A DNA stretch of 64,000 bases from Nannobrachium achirus (GCA_963921795.1 OY997655.1:11447083-11511082); one strand, 5' to 3'. Positions 51,051-63,831 are shown, counted from the stretch's first letter. Numbers and translations are program-made. Notes: a model not told the origin generated them from the sequence alone.

Positions 51051-51424
51051 ATAATGATACACAATAATGTGTACCCGTTCTGAATGGGTTAAAGAGCTGG
51101 AGAGAGATGCAGACTCCTGTTACACTCTAGTCTAGCGATGAGTATCAGGATATAAATAAACAGAATATATTCTATTAAGTAAAACCAATCCTTCCACCAC
51201 AGCTGATGGATTGCAAAAAGCTGATGGCAAATTGCCGCCGAGCAGCAATTTGCCGCTTGACAGCCTCGGTAAGCGGCTGTAATTTTCGACTGCAGTTTCA
51301 TTCATGCTGTCACCCTCATCACAATGGACATCACCGCGCTACACTGCTACAGCGCCGCTACAGCGCCGCTACACTGCTACAGCCACCTCTCAGCTGGAGA
51401 GGGCACCAGGCACATGCACACATA

Positions 51425-51960
51425 CACATCTAAGAGGGCTTGAGCCCCTGCCCTTTTATCCGTCTGTAAAAAAAAGTGCCCTCTCTCCAGACCATGAATG
51501 CAGTTTTCGCTATGGTGAAAGAAATGCAAATGCCATCTTTCCATGCCATACCTGAAGGAAGCATTCAAGAGAATTGCCTTGTCCAAACTCTCCCTCTCTG
51601 CCCTCTCTATGCAGACATCCATGCCATACACACCACATCTCCAGTATTGACTTGATATGCTTGGTTCAGTGTGGTATCAAGCCGAGGGCTTTCAGCGTAA
51701 AAAAGACCGTAAAAGGTCTTATTTGATATGTTCCTTTTAGACAGGGTGTTAAACTGTACTTGTACTATTTCAATTGCATTGACTATACTTGTGAAAAAAA
51801 AATCAAACAATCAATCAAGCACCGAAAATAGCCCACCTCCCAGCTCACAATGCGTCGCAGTGCAACGCATTGTGAGCTTGGAGGTCTGCTATTTTCGATA
51901 TTTTCACCAAAAGGCTATTTTAGATATTTCAGCCCCTGCCTCTCTAACATTCTCTGCACG
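51425..51960. repeat. inverted-repeat element family, copy 2 with hairpin
   Basis: GGGCTTGAGCCCCTGCCCTT at 51437, CCAGACCATGAATGCAGTTT, hairpin 51824-51898 (AGCCCACCTCCCAGCTCACA), then TTTCAGCCCCTGCCTCTCTA. Complement of the 9720-10030 plan. Confidence 0.72.
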
Positions 51961-52233
51961 TCCCCTGGAGGGCACACGCGAACGGATGCGTCGCTCAATT
52001 CAACGCCAGCGTGCGGGAGTTGGAGGAGGGGGGACAACAAAACAGACGGCCGGAGCGTGAACTTACACACCACCTTGGCTAAGAAAAATGAAGAAAAAAA
52101 AAGAAGGCTAGTAAAATATTCATAAGCTCACTCGCGACTCGCGAGGATCAGCCAAACTCCGCGTGACAGCTTGCTTATGCACCACCGCGAAACCAATTAG
52201 CGGGTCAGTGTTATTGTGTCGACGCGTTATTAA

Positions 52234-52236
<3 letters not shown>

Positions 52237-52300
<64 letters not shown>
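52237..52300. repeat. (TG)n microsatellite
   Basis: 64 bp of uninterrupted TG. Confidence 0.97.
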
Positions 52301-52303
<3 letters not shown>

Positions 52304-52430
52304 GGGGGGAAGGCACTCTTGTCCAGTGCCTTGCCTGGGTGAAAGACTTTCATATCTCCTTTCAGGTCTGCTGGCTGGAAGCTAGCCATGGTTGTTGAAC
52401 TCAGCTGGCAGTGGTGACTAGTAGAGAGTA

Positions 52431-52588
52431 AAGCCTCTATCAGAGTCCAGGGTGAAGAGCTATTCACTTCACCGCGTTGTAGTTTCCTAGCTATCACCTA
52501 GGCTTTGTTATACATTTTTAGGTGATAGCTAGAAAACTACACCGCGGTGAAGTGAAGAGCTCTTCACCCTGGACTCTGATAGAGGCTT
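52431..52588. mobile_element. 158-bp near-perfect palindrome, copy 2
   Basis: Same sequence as 43435-43593 with very few differences (TATACATT against TATGTATT in the loop). Confidence 0.93.
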
Positions 52589-52614
52589 GCTGTCGGGCAG
52601 AAACCTCTGGTCTC

Positions 52615-52802
52615 TATCCACAAGTTTCCAACGTCCCATGGTGCATTGCGCAGAAGGCGTGCGGCAGTTCCGGCGTCGCAGCCGAGAGTGATCTACAAGC
52701 TCACAGCGGTTGCATCTGCAACGCGAGCTTGTATGTCTGCTGTTCTCCGGAAGTGTCCCATGCATAATTCTACAGTAAATTCTCGCGGAAACAGGTGGAT
52801 AT
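52615..52802. mobile_element. TATCCACAAGTTTCC element with hairpin, copy 3
   Basis: Ends TATCCACAAGTTTCCAACGT and TCGCGGAAACAGGTGGATA; hairpin arms GATCTACAAGCTCACAGCGG / CAACGCGAGCTTGTATGTC. Confidence 0.82.
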
Positions 52803-52834
52803 CTATTTTAACTTTTTGCGTGTCTTTGGAGACA

Positions 52835-52922
52835 GACGACCCAATGTTTTTGGACAGACAAGCTGCCTTCTTCAGGGCGAAGAAGGCAGCTTGTCTGTCC
52901 GAAAAACGTTGGGTCGTTTCAA
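52835..52922. repeat. unrelated 88-bp hairpin
   Basis: GACGACCCAATGTTTTTGGA pairs with TCCGAAAAACGTTGGGTCGT and AGACAAGCTGCCTTCTTC with GAAGAAGGCAGCTTGTCT around an AGGGC loop. The arm sequence differs from the common hairpin. Confidence 0.9.
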
Positions 52923-52924
52923 AC

Positions 52925-53162
52925 GGCCAAATGTATATGTAGGGCTGAAGTGGTTAATGTATCATGTTTTGTAATAATAATCTAAAGTAACTAGTAACTA
53001 GTTTCAAGTTTTCAAATCGATGTAGTGGAGTGTTTGGATCCGAGATCTAGTGGAGCAGAAGTAAAAAGTAATTTTTTTGCACTATATGAAAATACTGAAG
53101 TAAAGTACAAATAACAAAAAACTGTACTTACACACTACTCAAGTAAAAGTACTTTACACCAC
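52925..53162. mobile_element. right half of a CAGTGGTGGAAA-type element
   Basis: GTAATAATAATCTAAAGTAA and AAGTAAAAGTACTTTACACCAC match the right halves of 28094-28491 and 47417-47940. Confidence 0.7.
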
Positions 53163-53604
53163 GTACCCACCCACCCGCCTGCCCTCCGGCCTGAGTTGGC
53201 TGGCGCCCCGCACCGTCTCCCTGACTCGCTCCACTATCCGGTGCCAAAAGGCGGGCGCTGCCAACAGCGGGCAACAAAAGTCACCAGTCAGTCAGTCAGG
53301 GTTACCACATGCAGCCCTTGTTGCTTTTTTAAGGGCAGTGGTTTCATTACACCTAAATGATGGGGGGGGAGGATCAATTATGGATCGCTGGCAAAGAAAG
53401 CAGCGGTCAAAAATCTCAAGCACAAAAGGGAAAAAACGGTCTGGAGTGAAAGGTCAAGACAACACAAAACACTCGGAGAGCAAAGGGGGGTCAATGACAG
53501 AATGCAAAGGGTTACATTTGTAAAGAACACAACGACAGAAGGGGGAAATCTTAACCTCTTGGGTGTACTTTTCAAAGTTTTCCTAAAAGCAAATAGCAAA
53601 AATG

Positions 53605-53740
53605 AACAAAAAAGCAGATCTATAAGCTCGTAACATGTCTCATTGTGACGTCGATCTTCTACTTTTGTGTGACAGCGTAGCATGATCAAATAGGGCATTA
53701 ATTTGTGAAAAGAAAGAAAGAAAGAAAGAAAGAAAGAAGA
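53605..53740. repeat. decayed hairpin and (GAAA)n tract
   Basis: AAAAGCAGATCTATAAGCTC at 53608 with a poor second arm; AAAG tetranucleotides at 53708-53738. Confidence 0.65.
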
Positions 53741-53879
53741 TCAAATCGAATATGGAGAAAAGAGGTTTCTGGCCAACAGCATCGAAATCTAATCTGGGTC
53801 AGGATACCTCACATATGACGCCCATACGCTTCACTATAGTACATAATATAATAGATGTTTGAGCCCAAAGAGAGAAGGG

Positions 53880-54100
53880 CCATTTACTGAGGGGAGCTTC
53901 TTGAGAATGCAACCAAACAAAACGACTTGTCTTTCAGTTCTACACTAGTCCCTCCCTACCATTTTAGTCTAGTTTTTATTTGTAGTAGAAATTGTCAAAA
54001 ATGTTGTCTTAGTTTTAGTCGTCATAGCTTAGTTTTTGTTTATTTTTCCATTTCGTCTAAAAAGGTAGTCGACAAACATTTTTAGTCAAACACATACAGT
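53880..54100. repeat. dispersed repeat with TTTTAGTCTAGTTTTT
   Basis: ACGACTTGTCTTTCAGTTCT and TTAGTTTTAGTCGTCATAG; a relative lies at 24860-25045. Confidence 0.65.
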
Positions 54101-54109
54101 ATTATGGAA

Positions 54110-54552
54110 TGTCGACCATGTACACCAAAGTGCGGCCCGGGGGCCAATTGCGGCCCGAGGACGAATTTTATATGGCCCGCGGCTTCATTCCTAAATTGTA
54201 TTATAAACGGCCTGCCAGAACCGTCAAACAAGAATATTTTCTCAGAGTATCATTTTTCAGGATTCTTGTCTTATTCTGAAGGGGTCAAAGAAAGTCTATT
54301 TTATTGTGTTTTACCTTGCATGTCTGGTTACATTAGGTAATGTGAAACACAGTTCAGTTATTTGTGTTTTGTTCAGAGCACACACACCTGACAAAAAACC
54401 ATTGATATTAAATATTGATGATGGTAGTTAAATAAAATGTGACTTTGTTATGGTTCAAAAGTACATTTGTCAGGAGATGTAGTCAGGAGATGGGTGTTTT
54501 AATATGTTCTAAATGTGGCCCCCTTTGAAAAAAGTTTGGACACCCCTGGTGT
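54110..54552. mobile_element. hAT-like element with GCGGCCCGGGGGCCA
   Basis: CCAAAGTGCGGCCCGGGGGC on the left and AAAAAGTTTGGACACCCCTG on the right are the known look of CAGGGGTGTCCAAACT hAT elements in vertebrates. No ORF. Confidence 0.7.
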
Positions 54553-54635
54553 GCAGTACACTCAACACTGAAGACACAGCGTCCCCCGGTTTCACTTCAG
54601 ACAATAAAAAAGCAATGACAATCGGCTGACGGACT

Positions 54636-54649
54636 ATGTGTGTGTGTTT

Positions 54650-54719
<70 letters not shown>

Positions 54720-54720
54720 A
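54636..54720. repeat. (TG)n microsatellite
   Basis: TG run with TTTG interruptions at its start. Confidence 0.95.
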
Positions 54721-55890
54721 CATGTGCTTTTGAGGACCGGCCAGTGTATCCCCCATATCTCCTTACCCACTCTTTCAGCGACACAAAGACCGGAACAAAA
54801 GAACCCAAATAAGAGTCCTCCCCCGATGCTGACCTTTACCTGCTGACCTTCCCAGCTGCTCTGTCGGGAAACTACAATCAAAGAGGTCGGAGAGTCCACC
54901 AGGGTGGGTCTGTCTGCGAGGGGATCACAGCACACCTGATAGCTACAGTATTATAGGGTGACGAGTTGCAGAACAAACTCTGGTCTCTCCAGCCTCTTGG
55001 CTCTTTGTGCTTTGCTGTTTAAAACCCATTTAGAACTGGAAAGCATCTGTGTCACTTTTGACCGTTATTTTATACTTTTGGCTCTTCAAAAATAGCAGCT
55101 CTACAAGCTCATTTTTTTGTACCCCAAATCTTCGCTTGTGGGGGGGGGTCTATGATACATAATATTTTGAGATGGGGGTCCGCAGTCAAATACATTTTGT
55201 TGCATTTTGGGGGTCCTTGACACAAAAAACTTTAGAGAACCACTGATATTATAGCAACATTTAAGTGTTTCAGAAAACTTTCACAATCAGACGCAAAGCG
55301 TACGGTACGGTGCCAGACCGGTATGGTCTGGCAACGGGCCCCTAACCAGAGCGTGACACCGCCAGGGCGGGGTGGGGCGGAGAGGGCCCCCCCCCTATAC
55401 CGAGACGCGTGCCATGTGCACAACACCACGGTTCAAGCCTGCAATAAGATCCCAGACTGCCTCTTGACACACAACCAGAGCTCTCCAGAGGTGAAGGGTT
55501 GAGGACGGTGATGGCCAGGTGAAGAAGCTCTCGTTGTTGTCTCTCCTTCTCTTTCCTGCTGCTGCAAGGAAAGTGAGATGTCTGGGTGTCCCGTGGGGTG
55601 GGGGCGGTTTCACCCAGCTGATGGCTAATCAGATGGATGAGCGCTCGGAGTGGGGAGATCTTTGGGGTCGAGTGTCTTCCTCATGGACACTTTGACACAC
55701 AGTATAGACCGGGAGGCGAACCCGGGACCCTCAGATTACCAGGCTAGTAGCCACAGAATAAGTTCACCCCAACAAATTAATTATTACTTACATTTTTGTC
55801 AACTTATAAAGCTGTGAGCTGTGGCCGTTCAAAGGCTATTCTTTCCCGCGGAGAAGAAGAAATACAGCCGCGATGATCTCCATATTCTGT
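54721..55890. other. low-repeat stretch without recognised gene
   Basis: Checked on the minus strand for the missing kif19 start (VALRVRP-like coding) and not found. CAAAAATAGCAGCTCTACAAG at 55087 is a half hairpin, followed by a hAT end (GGGGGTCCTTGACAC to 55245). A dispersed-repeat piece lies near 55660-55740. Confidence 0.4.
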
Positions 55891-55891
55891 G

Positions 55892-56020
55892 TCCATAGAG
55901 AAAACATGATGATCTGTGTGTAAGCTATGGTCCATAGAAAACATGATGATCTGTGTGTAAGCTATGGTCCATAGAAAACATGATGATCTGTGTGTAAGCT
56001 ATGGTCCATAGAAAACAGGA
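55892..56020. repeat. 37-bp minisatellite
   Basis: TCCATAGAAAACATGATGAT and CTGTGTGTAAGCTATGG repeat at 55892, 55931, 55968 and partly 56004. Confidence 0.92.
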
Positions 56021-56179
56021 CGTTTTGACCAAACAAGCCAAAGCGGGAAAAGTGGAGATAAATCCATCATTTCTGCAGCGAGCTTGCATACAACTCAATG
56101 GGAACCGGAAGTCAGCTGAATATTCTGGCCAGTCGTGGCCTGAAAAAGTTGAGAACCAACACTTTAGACTGCTGCCTGA

Positions 56180-56600
56180 TTGATTGCGACCGTCAGGTCG
56201 CACAGTTACTATGAAAACCTCCACCGGCTGTCTGTCAGTCAGTCAGTCAGTCACGGACAGACGGAGGCCGTCACGTCACATCACACTTTTGGCCCTACTC
56301 TTATCTCTGGCACTGTTGCCCCTATCCATGCCTAACTTTGCACACACACACTCCTTGGATGGCAAACCACAACCTCCGCCCCTCATTTCTCACATGGCCC
56401 TCTTCTAGTGCCACCATGAGGCCGATTCTTGCAAAACCCATTTTTGGACACTGCTCCTACAGATGACGCAAAGCGGTACACAGTATCTCTAAAGTCATGT
56501 TATCAACATGGATCTCTCACATTTCCCATATTCCCTCCTGATTGGCTACGATTGCCTTCTAAAGTTTGTGTATGCGACGTGGCGGTCGCTTTAATCGCCC
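56180..56600. repeat. multicopy repeat, related to 5690-6560
   Basis: GTCAGTCAGTCAGTCAC run, ATCCATGCCTAACTTTGCAC, GGACACTGCTCCTACAGATG and CATTTCCCATATTCCCTCCT (also at 43340). Confidence 0.7.
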
Positions 56601-57221
56601 AATTAGGTAGTATCCGTTGCGTATGTATTGGTGTCAGGGATAGGATAGGTGAAAATAACCGATCTACAAGGATCTCGCAGATTGCAGTATAACTCACTCA
56701 GGCCAAAGACTATACGACTCTAGAAAGAAGGGGAAAGGCTTTTGTTCCAGAGTGGGGTCTGGGTCAGGGCGATAAGAGCCGTCACTAAACTGTCACAACA
56801 CCGCTGGCATTGAGGTCCTGTTTTATGTCTTCAGGTTGGTTCAGTTCTTTCAGCCCCGGCCGAGCAGGGGTCGTAAGGTTAAGTGTTCACAGGCAAGACG
56901 TTGCATGTATGAGGGAGATAAAAGGCTGCTTGCATTCGTTGTTATGCGCGCACGCGTATGTATGTGTGTGAGAGTTTAAGTGGACAAGGTCGCACACAAT
57001 AGTGTGTTGTATGTTTTGTTTGTGTACATGTGTAAAGGTGTGTCTTTCTTCCATCTGAATGAGCGTGTTTTCTATATCCATGTGGGTCAGAGCAAGTGTG
57101 TGTGTGTGTGGGTGGGTGGGTGGGTGTGCGTGTGTTTTTGTCCTCAGAGATGTTGTTCTCTTGACAAGTAATCCCCCAAAGTGATATAACGGTTTCCATG
57201 GTAACAGGGAAGCCCCCCCCC

Positions 57222-57475
<254 letters not shown>

Positions 57476-57599
57476 CGTGAGCAATAAATAGAAATATATA
57501 ACCAATGAAAAGTTAATGAAAAGAGCTTCTGACTAAATAAGAATAAACTATGAAAATATCATGTCACGAATATTGTGACCAGAATAATTGCGATTTACG

Positions 57600-57800
57600 A
57601 TATCATCACGATAATCTATTTTGGGGCAGAACGTTTGCCAAAAATAGCAGATCTGCGCAAGCTCACAACGCTTGTAGATTGGCTATTCTTGGCAAAGAGA
57701 TTTGGTAGAGTGAAAAGAAAAATAGACTGTATCAAGTACGTTATTACAGGTCAGTTGTACCGATTATAAAGGGTTTAAGTGGTACCAGATATGAAGCTTC
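57600..57800. mobile_element. hairpin-bearing element related to 62424-62833
   Basis: GGGGCAGAACGTTTGCCAAA, hairpin 57642-57690 (AGCAGATCTGCGCAAGCTCA), then CGATTATAAAGGGTTTAAGT; parallels at 34640-34810 and, reversed, 62520-62740. Confidence 0.7.
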
Positions 57801-57849
57801 GGTGCTTGATACCACACTGAACTAAGCATTATCAAGTCAATGCATGGAG

Positions 57850-58075
57850 ATGTGGCAAACGGCTTGGATTTCTACACAGAGAGGGCGATTCTTTCAACAT
57901 AAGATGCTGCATTCAAGTTCAGGAGAGTTTACTTTGGACATCAGGAGTGGCATGGAAAGGGGGCATTGCATTGCTTTCACCATAGTGAAAAAACCTGCAT
58001 TCATGGTCTGAACAGGGCACTTTTTACAAACTGATATAAGGGCAGGGGCTCAAGCCCCCTTTGATGTCTATGTGT
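57850..58075. repeat. inverted-repeat element family, copy 3
   Basis: TTCAAGTTCAGGAGAGTTTA, CCTGCATTCATGGTCTGAAC and GGGGCTCAAGCCCCCTTTGA as at 9870-10030. Confidence 0.72.
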
Positions 58076-58109
58076 GCACGTGCCTGCCCTGCATGAACCA
58101 ACACTATGC

Positions 58110-58345
58110 TTCATATATCGTCACTGTCGGGCAGAAACCTTGTATCTCCAAGTTTCAAATGTGTTTTCGAACATCATACAAGACATCATACGAGTCACAC
58201 ACAATTAGTGAAAACAGCAGATCTACAAGAACACAACAATTCGCACTGCGAGGCGTTGTGTTCTTGTAAATCTGCTGTTTTCACTAGTTTAGACAATAAA
58301 TACAAAGCGAACGGTTTTGGACATACACGGTTTCAACCCGACAAC
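58110..58345. mobile_element. palindromic element with ATATCGTCACTGTCGGG end
   Basis: Left ATATCGTCACTGTCGGGCAG, right ACCCGACAACGAGGATAT; hairpin 58207-58286 with AACACAAC...GTTGTGTT arms. Confidence 0.85.
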
Positions 58346-58587
58346 GAGGATATATTCCTGAGGTGACAGAGGGAGGAGAAAGGTGATCTATAGGAGTGGT
58401 TTTTAATCAAGACAGAGTGAGTGACACGGTGACCATATGTGTTGTGTACATCGTGTCACATTATTGTCACCGTAGCCCAGGTACCAGAAAGCATCCAGAG
58501 GCCATAACGCACAGCAGCTGTCTGGTCACGTGGTTCTAACTGTGACATGTGCTGTACGGGCACCCACACACACATGTGAGCGTGCAC

Positions 58588-58928
<341 letters not shown>

Positions 58929-59054
58929 TGCGTGCAATTGGTGATGTAATATGGCTACACACACATATTGCTATGGCAAAACGCTGAGGAAAACACATTG
59001 CTATGGCAAAACGCTGAGGAAAAGTGGCTACAGACACACTCACAGCCACTCTAT

Positions 59055-59640
59055 GGAGCGGTTTACCACCGCTCAAATAGGGCCTGGCCCAAAAGAAATT
59101 GCAATAGTAATGGTTCAAGGTTTTTTTATGATCCTTAGAGTCATCCAAAAAACATGTTAAAAGTTCCCAATGGACCCAAAGTTGAACCTCCTAAATTTAC
59201 CTTGATCCACTAAGAATATAATGGGAAACTTTGAACATGACCCTAAGGATCATAAAAAAACAAATCTCGGTTTGAAGTGAAGCGGTGAATTTTTATTCTA
59301 TGTGTTCTAGAGCTATGAAATCTGTGTTCTAGATCTATACATTCTGTGTTCTAGATCTATACTTTCTATGTGCTTTAGTTCTATATTTTTATGAATTCTG
59401 AATGAATGAATGATTTTGTCTGGAGGGCAAAATTGGCATGTGAAGCTTGACCAATCCTCAATTGGTCAAGCATGCACAGGACATGTACGGGACAGACAAA
59501 ATTGACCAATCAGATGGCCCACAATGTACGGGACATGTACAGGACAGACAAAGCCACACCTTGGAAGCGGCTTTCACCGCTTCAAAAACCTTGAACCATT
59601 ACTATTGCAATGTCTTCTGGGTCAAACCTCAGATTGACTA
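59055..59640. mobile_element. inverted-repeat element with GTTCAAGG ends
   Basis: TTGCAATAGTAATGGTTCAA at 59099 pairs with TTGAACCATTACTATTGCAA at 59591. Inner pair TTTTATGATCCTTAG / CTAAGGATCATAAAA at 59127 and 59241. Confidence 0.85.
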
Positions 59641-60057
59641 GCCTAGTAGCTTTGGAGTTCAGAGACCAGAAGGTCAGATTTGAACAGCCAAACTGGAACA
59701 ACCACCAATTACCCAGACAACAGCACACACTATAGAGTGGGGCAGGTGGACAGACAAAACAAATACACATAGCACTCACACACACACAGGCACAGGCGCA
59801 CCCACACCCGCGCACGCGTGAGCGAGCACACAGTACAAAGCAGTTGATATGGTGCGACAACAGCGAGCTGTGGGTGGACTATTCTTTTTATTTATTTATT
59901 TTTGCCAGGGATTATACGTAGATTTAGACTAGACTAGAGCAAGGGTTCCCAAACATTTCAGGTCATGACCCCAAAAAAGAATCATATTTTGAACTGGGAA
60001 ACTTCAACCCCTGACAAGCACTTGGAATTGTCGGCATCACATTTAGTTTGACTTGAG

Positions 60058-60100
60058 AAAACAGCCGAACTACAAGCTCACAATTTAAAGCCTCGCCCTG
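60058..60100. repeat. half hairpin
   Basis: AAAACAGCCGAACTACAAGC then TCACAATTTAAAGCCTCG; the second arm is lost. Confidence 0.55.
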
Positions 60101-60175
60101 CGAGAGATTTTCATGAATGTTAAGTGCATTACGAATAAAACCCATGATTATTATTATTATTATGATCATCATTAT

Positions 60176-60590
60176 AGAGCATCGCAGCGGAAGTGGTTTA
60201 CTGGTGCCACTTAAAATCTCCCATTAATTTTCCCCATATAGACTTTTACAAAAATATTTATAACGATTATGTTAAGCCTAGAACCAAGCCATCCAGGATT
60301 GCAGTGAATCATGACCATAAAACCTTTTATCCTATGAAAAGAACATTTTGAAAATCGCTAAACAAAGGGTAGTTATTATTATTAAATGTAGTATATCAAA
60401 CAATGTAATATTAAAATATGTTTTCACATAGGATCAAAGGTTTTATGGTCATGATTCACTGCAATCCTGGATGGCTTGGTTCTAGCCTTAACATAATTGT
60501 TATAAATTCTTTTGTAAAAGTCTATGGGGAAAATGAATGGGAGATTTTAAGTGGCACCAGTAAACCACTTCCGCTGCGATGCTCTATTAA
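60176..60590. mobile_element. 415-bp fold-back element
   Basis: AGAGCATCGCAGCGGAAGTG / CACTTCCGCTGCGATGCTCT; the arms stay paired over about 190 bp each (ATCCAGGATTGCAGTGAATC with its complement). Confidence 0.93.
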
Positions 60591-60839
60591 CACTATTAGA
60601 GGAGCAATGACCTGTATTACTGGGTCGCACATTATTTTAATGTTTCCATCTCTTGACTCCAGTCACAGTAACCTGACAAACACCCACTGGCTGAGTGACG
60701 CATGAGCATAATTATCATCAATGGCTCATAATTATATTATGAGCCTCCCAGCAAAGTGAACAGATGTGAGGGTAAAAAAGAAAAAAGAAAACACCTGAAA
60801 CGGAACCTGAAACATCCACTTTGTTCCATTTCTAATGTG

Positions 60840-61180
60840 TATAGCACAGGGGTCTTTGACGTTTTCAGGCCAAGGACCCCTTAGTTGAGAGAGAGATGAA
60901 GCAGGGAGGGACCCCCACAACCGGTTCATATATTCCATATAGTTTCATCGTTTGACAACACAATATCACCCGATTCATGTCAATTTGTGTTTTCAGATAT
61001 TTAACCACTTGAACCTTCAATACTTAATAAACTTGACCTTTCACTCTGTACTTAAGTCTACTCGGTACTCCGATCTACAAGCTCACAACTGCGAGGCGTT
61101 GTGAGCTTGTAGATCTGCTATTTTTGGCTAAAGTTCTCCGAATATGGACGTTAGGGTTCAAGACAAGTGGTTAATATAAA
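60840..61180. repeat. hAT-end fragments and hairpin
   Basis: GGGGTCTTTGACGTTTTCAG at 60849; hairpin 61071-61128 (CGATCTACAAGCTCACAACT / AGCTTGTAGATCTGCTATTT) between AACCACTTGAACC and GGTTCAAGACAAGTGG flanks. Confidence 0.75.
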
Positions 61181-61668
61181 AAAGGAGAAAAAAGGTTTCT
61201 ATCACACAACGATTTGGAGGACCCCCTAGAGGCCCGACCCCCTGTTGAAGACCCCTGGTATAGCATGGTAATGACCTTCAGAGGGAGCCTTTCAGAGGGA
61301 GCCCACTTAGTGCCGTCTCAGTTATTCTCACAAACCCTTGTCGACGTGCACAGTGACAAATATAACGGTTGGAATATACGACTCGAGATCACAACGTCTT
61401 ATAATAGCAAACATCCATTAGCGGTCCATTTCATTGTGGTGTTTCTCTCTGGTGTAAATTGAAAACGATGCCATTGAAGCCCTCCTTGGTAAAAGAAAAT
61501 GCGTGGTATATCACAGCAGATGGAGACGAACGGGCAGATGGCAGTGAAAAGAAGTGTCATCTTGAAGTGAACTCAGACGGAGGCATCTGCTAACAGCCGA
61601 GGCAGGGAGAAGAGAGGGGCGTCCGTGCGGTGCATCGCTTTTATAAAATATATTCTATGTCCATAGAA

Positions 61669-62211
61669 TTAAAGGGATATTCCACTTTCAACAGGGAGCA
61701 GTGGTAGGGCCTCTCTCCACATACAAACCCATTGTAACTTCAAACTCCATTTTAACCTTGATAGATTCATTAAAAACACACATTGTTTTTTCTGGGGACT
61801 CATTTTACCTTCCTAATAAGTGAGCAGGCCGTGTTTTTTCGATAACTTTTTTCATTTATTTGTAATAATTATTTGGGAAAATGGAAAAAATGAAATACAA
61901 AAAAATAATTATTAAAAATAAATGAAAAAAGTTATCGAAAATACACGTCCTGCTCACATATTAGGAGGGTATTATGAGTCACTAGAAAAAATAATGGGTG
62001 TTTTTAATGAATCTATCATGGTTAAAATGGAGTTTGAAGTTACAATGGGTGTGTGTGGGGAGAGGCCCTGGGCCTGGAGGGCCTGGTAACATTTACATCA
62101 AATATCTAAATATTCAATCAAGCTAATTAAAAACTGTTCAGGGTGTTCATAAAAGCCTGATTAGATGATAAAATTACCAAAAGTTTTTTTGAAAGTGAAA
62201 TATCCCTTTAA
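61669..62211. mobile_element. TTAA-flanked fold-back element, 543 bp
   Basis: TTAAAGGGATATTCCACTTT / AAAGTGAAATATCCCTTTAA; arms paired through CAAACTCCATTTTAACC and AATAATTATTTGGG regions. An extra 130 bp sits only in the right half (GGGCCTGGAGGGCCTGG onwards). Confidence 0.9.
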
Positions 62212-62423
62212 TATCTACAAAGAGGTCTTTATGTGCAGGCAAGTAAACATCTCAAACATACAGTATAACCGAGAGGCTTTGAAGAGCATGAGGTCTTTCT
62301 ATAATGATAGGACCACACACTGCATGACAGACACAGAAGCCACAGGCTGGCCCTATGCGTCCTGCACAGTCCCGATCCACAGTTTTTACACTCTCAGATT
62401 TAAATTCACACTTAGGATTATAT

Positions 62424-62833
62424 TAGGGATGGGACGGTAAGCGATATTATCGTTTATCGTGATAAAAAACACTCATGATAATCGCATCGTGGAGATAATT
62501 TATCGTGATATCGTCCTCCTTTATGCACTGGGATCAATTCACCTTTTATTTGCCGAGCTGCATATCCGTCACCATTTAAACCCTCTATAATTGGTAAAAG
62601 GTACTTATAATATATGTACTTGATTGTCTTATTTTCCACTCTCTATCAAACATCTTTGCCAAAAAATAGCCGATCTACAAGCTCATAACGCGTTGTGACT
62701 TGTAGATCGGCTATTTTTTGGCAAATGTTCCACCCCAGGATAATGGATTTTGATTATTGCGATAATATCGTAAATCGAGATTTCTTTGGACACAATAATC
62801 GTGATGTGACATTTTCATATCGTCCCATCCCTA
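62424..62833. mobile_element. hAT-like MITE with TAGGGATGGGACG ends and hairpin
   Basis: TAGGGATGGGACGGTAAGCG / CATATCGTCCCATCCCTA; hairpin 62666-62714 near the middle (AGCCGATCTACAAGCTCATA). No matching 8-bp duplication seen at the borders. Confidence 0.85.
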
Positions 62834-63456
62834 GTCAGGATGTTGCAGAGTGGCTGCCCATGCTGCACCAAATCAATACGGGTATAACAATGATTATAAT
62901 TACTAATTCTAAAGATGCTTCTCCTTCAGTCACATTTGGTGAATGTAGCCTTGGCCAGGAAGAGTTGATGTCCTCAGGTGTTATCCATCGTTGTCCTGAT
63001 GGCGGGTGGGCAGTGGTGGCCAAATCACTGCCCATCTCCTCCTCCTGGCCAAGGCTAAACTCCTCTCTCCTGCTCTATAAGCAACACGAGGCTCCTCTGG
63101 GGAGGTATTGGGTGGGTCCCTGCTGAGGTCTTGAGGTGACACAGGTGCTTACTGCTTAGTAGAGACAAATACAATACTCTGAAAGCACATAGAACCTTGA
63201 CTCCAAACTCACAGTCCTCTACGTCAACTTTTGACTCACACATTCTACAGTCTAACTGATGGAGCAATTCCAAAGCAACGCTCATATTTGTTAAGCTCAT
63301 GCAGAGAAATAGTTTTAGGTGTCTTTAGAAACAACTCTTCTTTTCGTTCTCACTGTGCCTGGCTTGTTGTTCCCCGGGGCTTGTGGGTAAATTGTGCACA
63401 CACTGACTGCAGTGCTCCTGTGACCTCCAAATAACATGGACCTCTCTGCTTCACCT
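62834..63456. other. no gene seen; local inverted repeat
   Basis: AGCCTTGGCCAGGAAGAG at 62948 and CTCCTGGCCAAGGCTAAA at 63043 are inverted. Searched for the missing kif19 exon without success. Confidence 0.4.
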
Positions 63457-63540
63457 CTGTGTGTGTGTGTGTATCTCTGTCTCTCTCTGTCTGTCTCTCT
63501 CTGTCTCTCTCTCTCTCTCTCTGTCTGCCTCTTTTTCTCT
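63457..63540. repeat. (TG)n then (CT)n tract
   Basis: GTGTGTGTGTGTGT at 63459, then CTCTCTGTCTCT repeats to 63540. Confidence 0.95.
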
Positions 63541-63831
63541 CCCCATGCCCCACCCCCACTGTATTCAGGCCTTTTTCCCCCCTCACACACCTCAGCCCTA
63601 TATTCACGTTATTCCTGGCCCCGCCCCCGGCTTCCTGTTCATATCCTGAAAGAGGCGGAGGCTGAAAAAGCTGGCCTGAAAAACATCATTTGTTTTCCTG
63701 TTGTCCTTGCATCAAAGTGTCAGTAGTTGGCGTTCTCGGCTCTGGGCTCTGAATGTATCTGGGTTGCCATGTCTGCTTATAATAAGCAATTTGTGTCTCT
63801 AAAAAAATAGTTACTTTCTAATATTTTTTAA

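Noticed and set aside
54597..54935. kif19 first exon candidate ending GGTCAGCAG|GTAAAG
   Set aside because: It has a plausible donor, but none of the three frames gives the VALRVRP or KVDEQ-type sequence expected.
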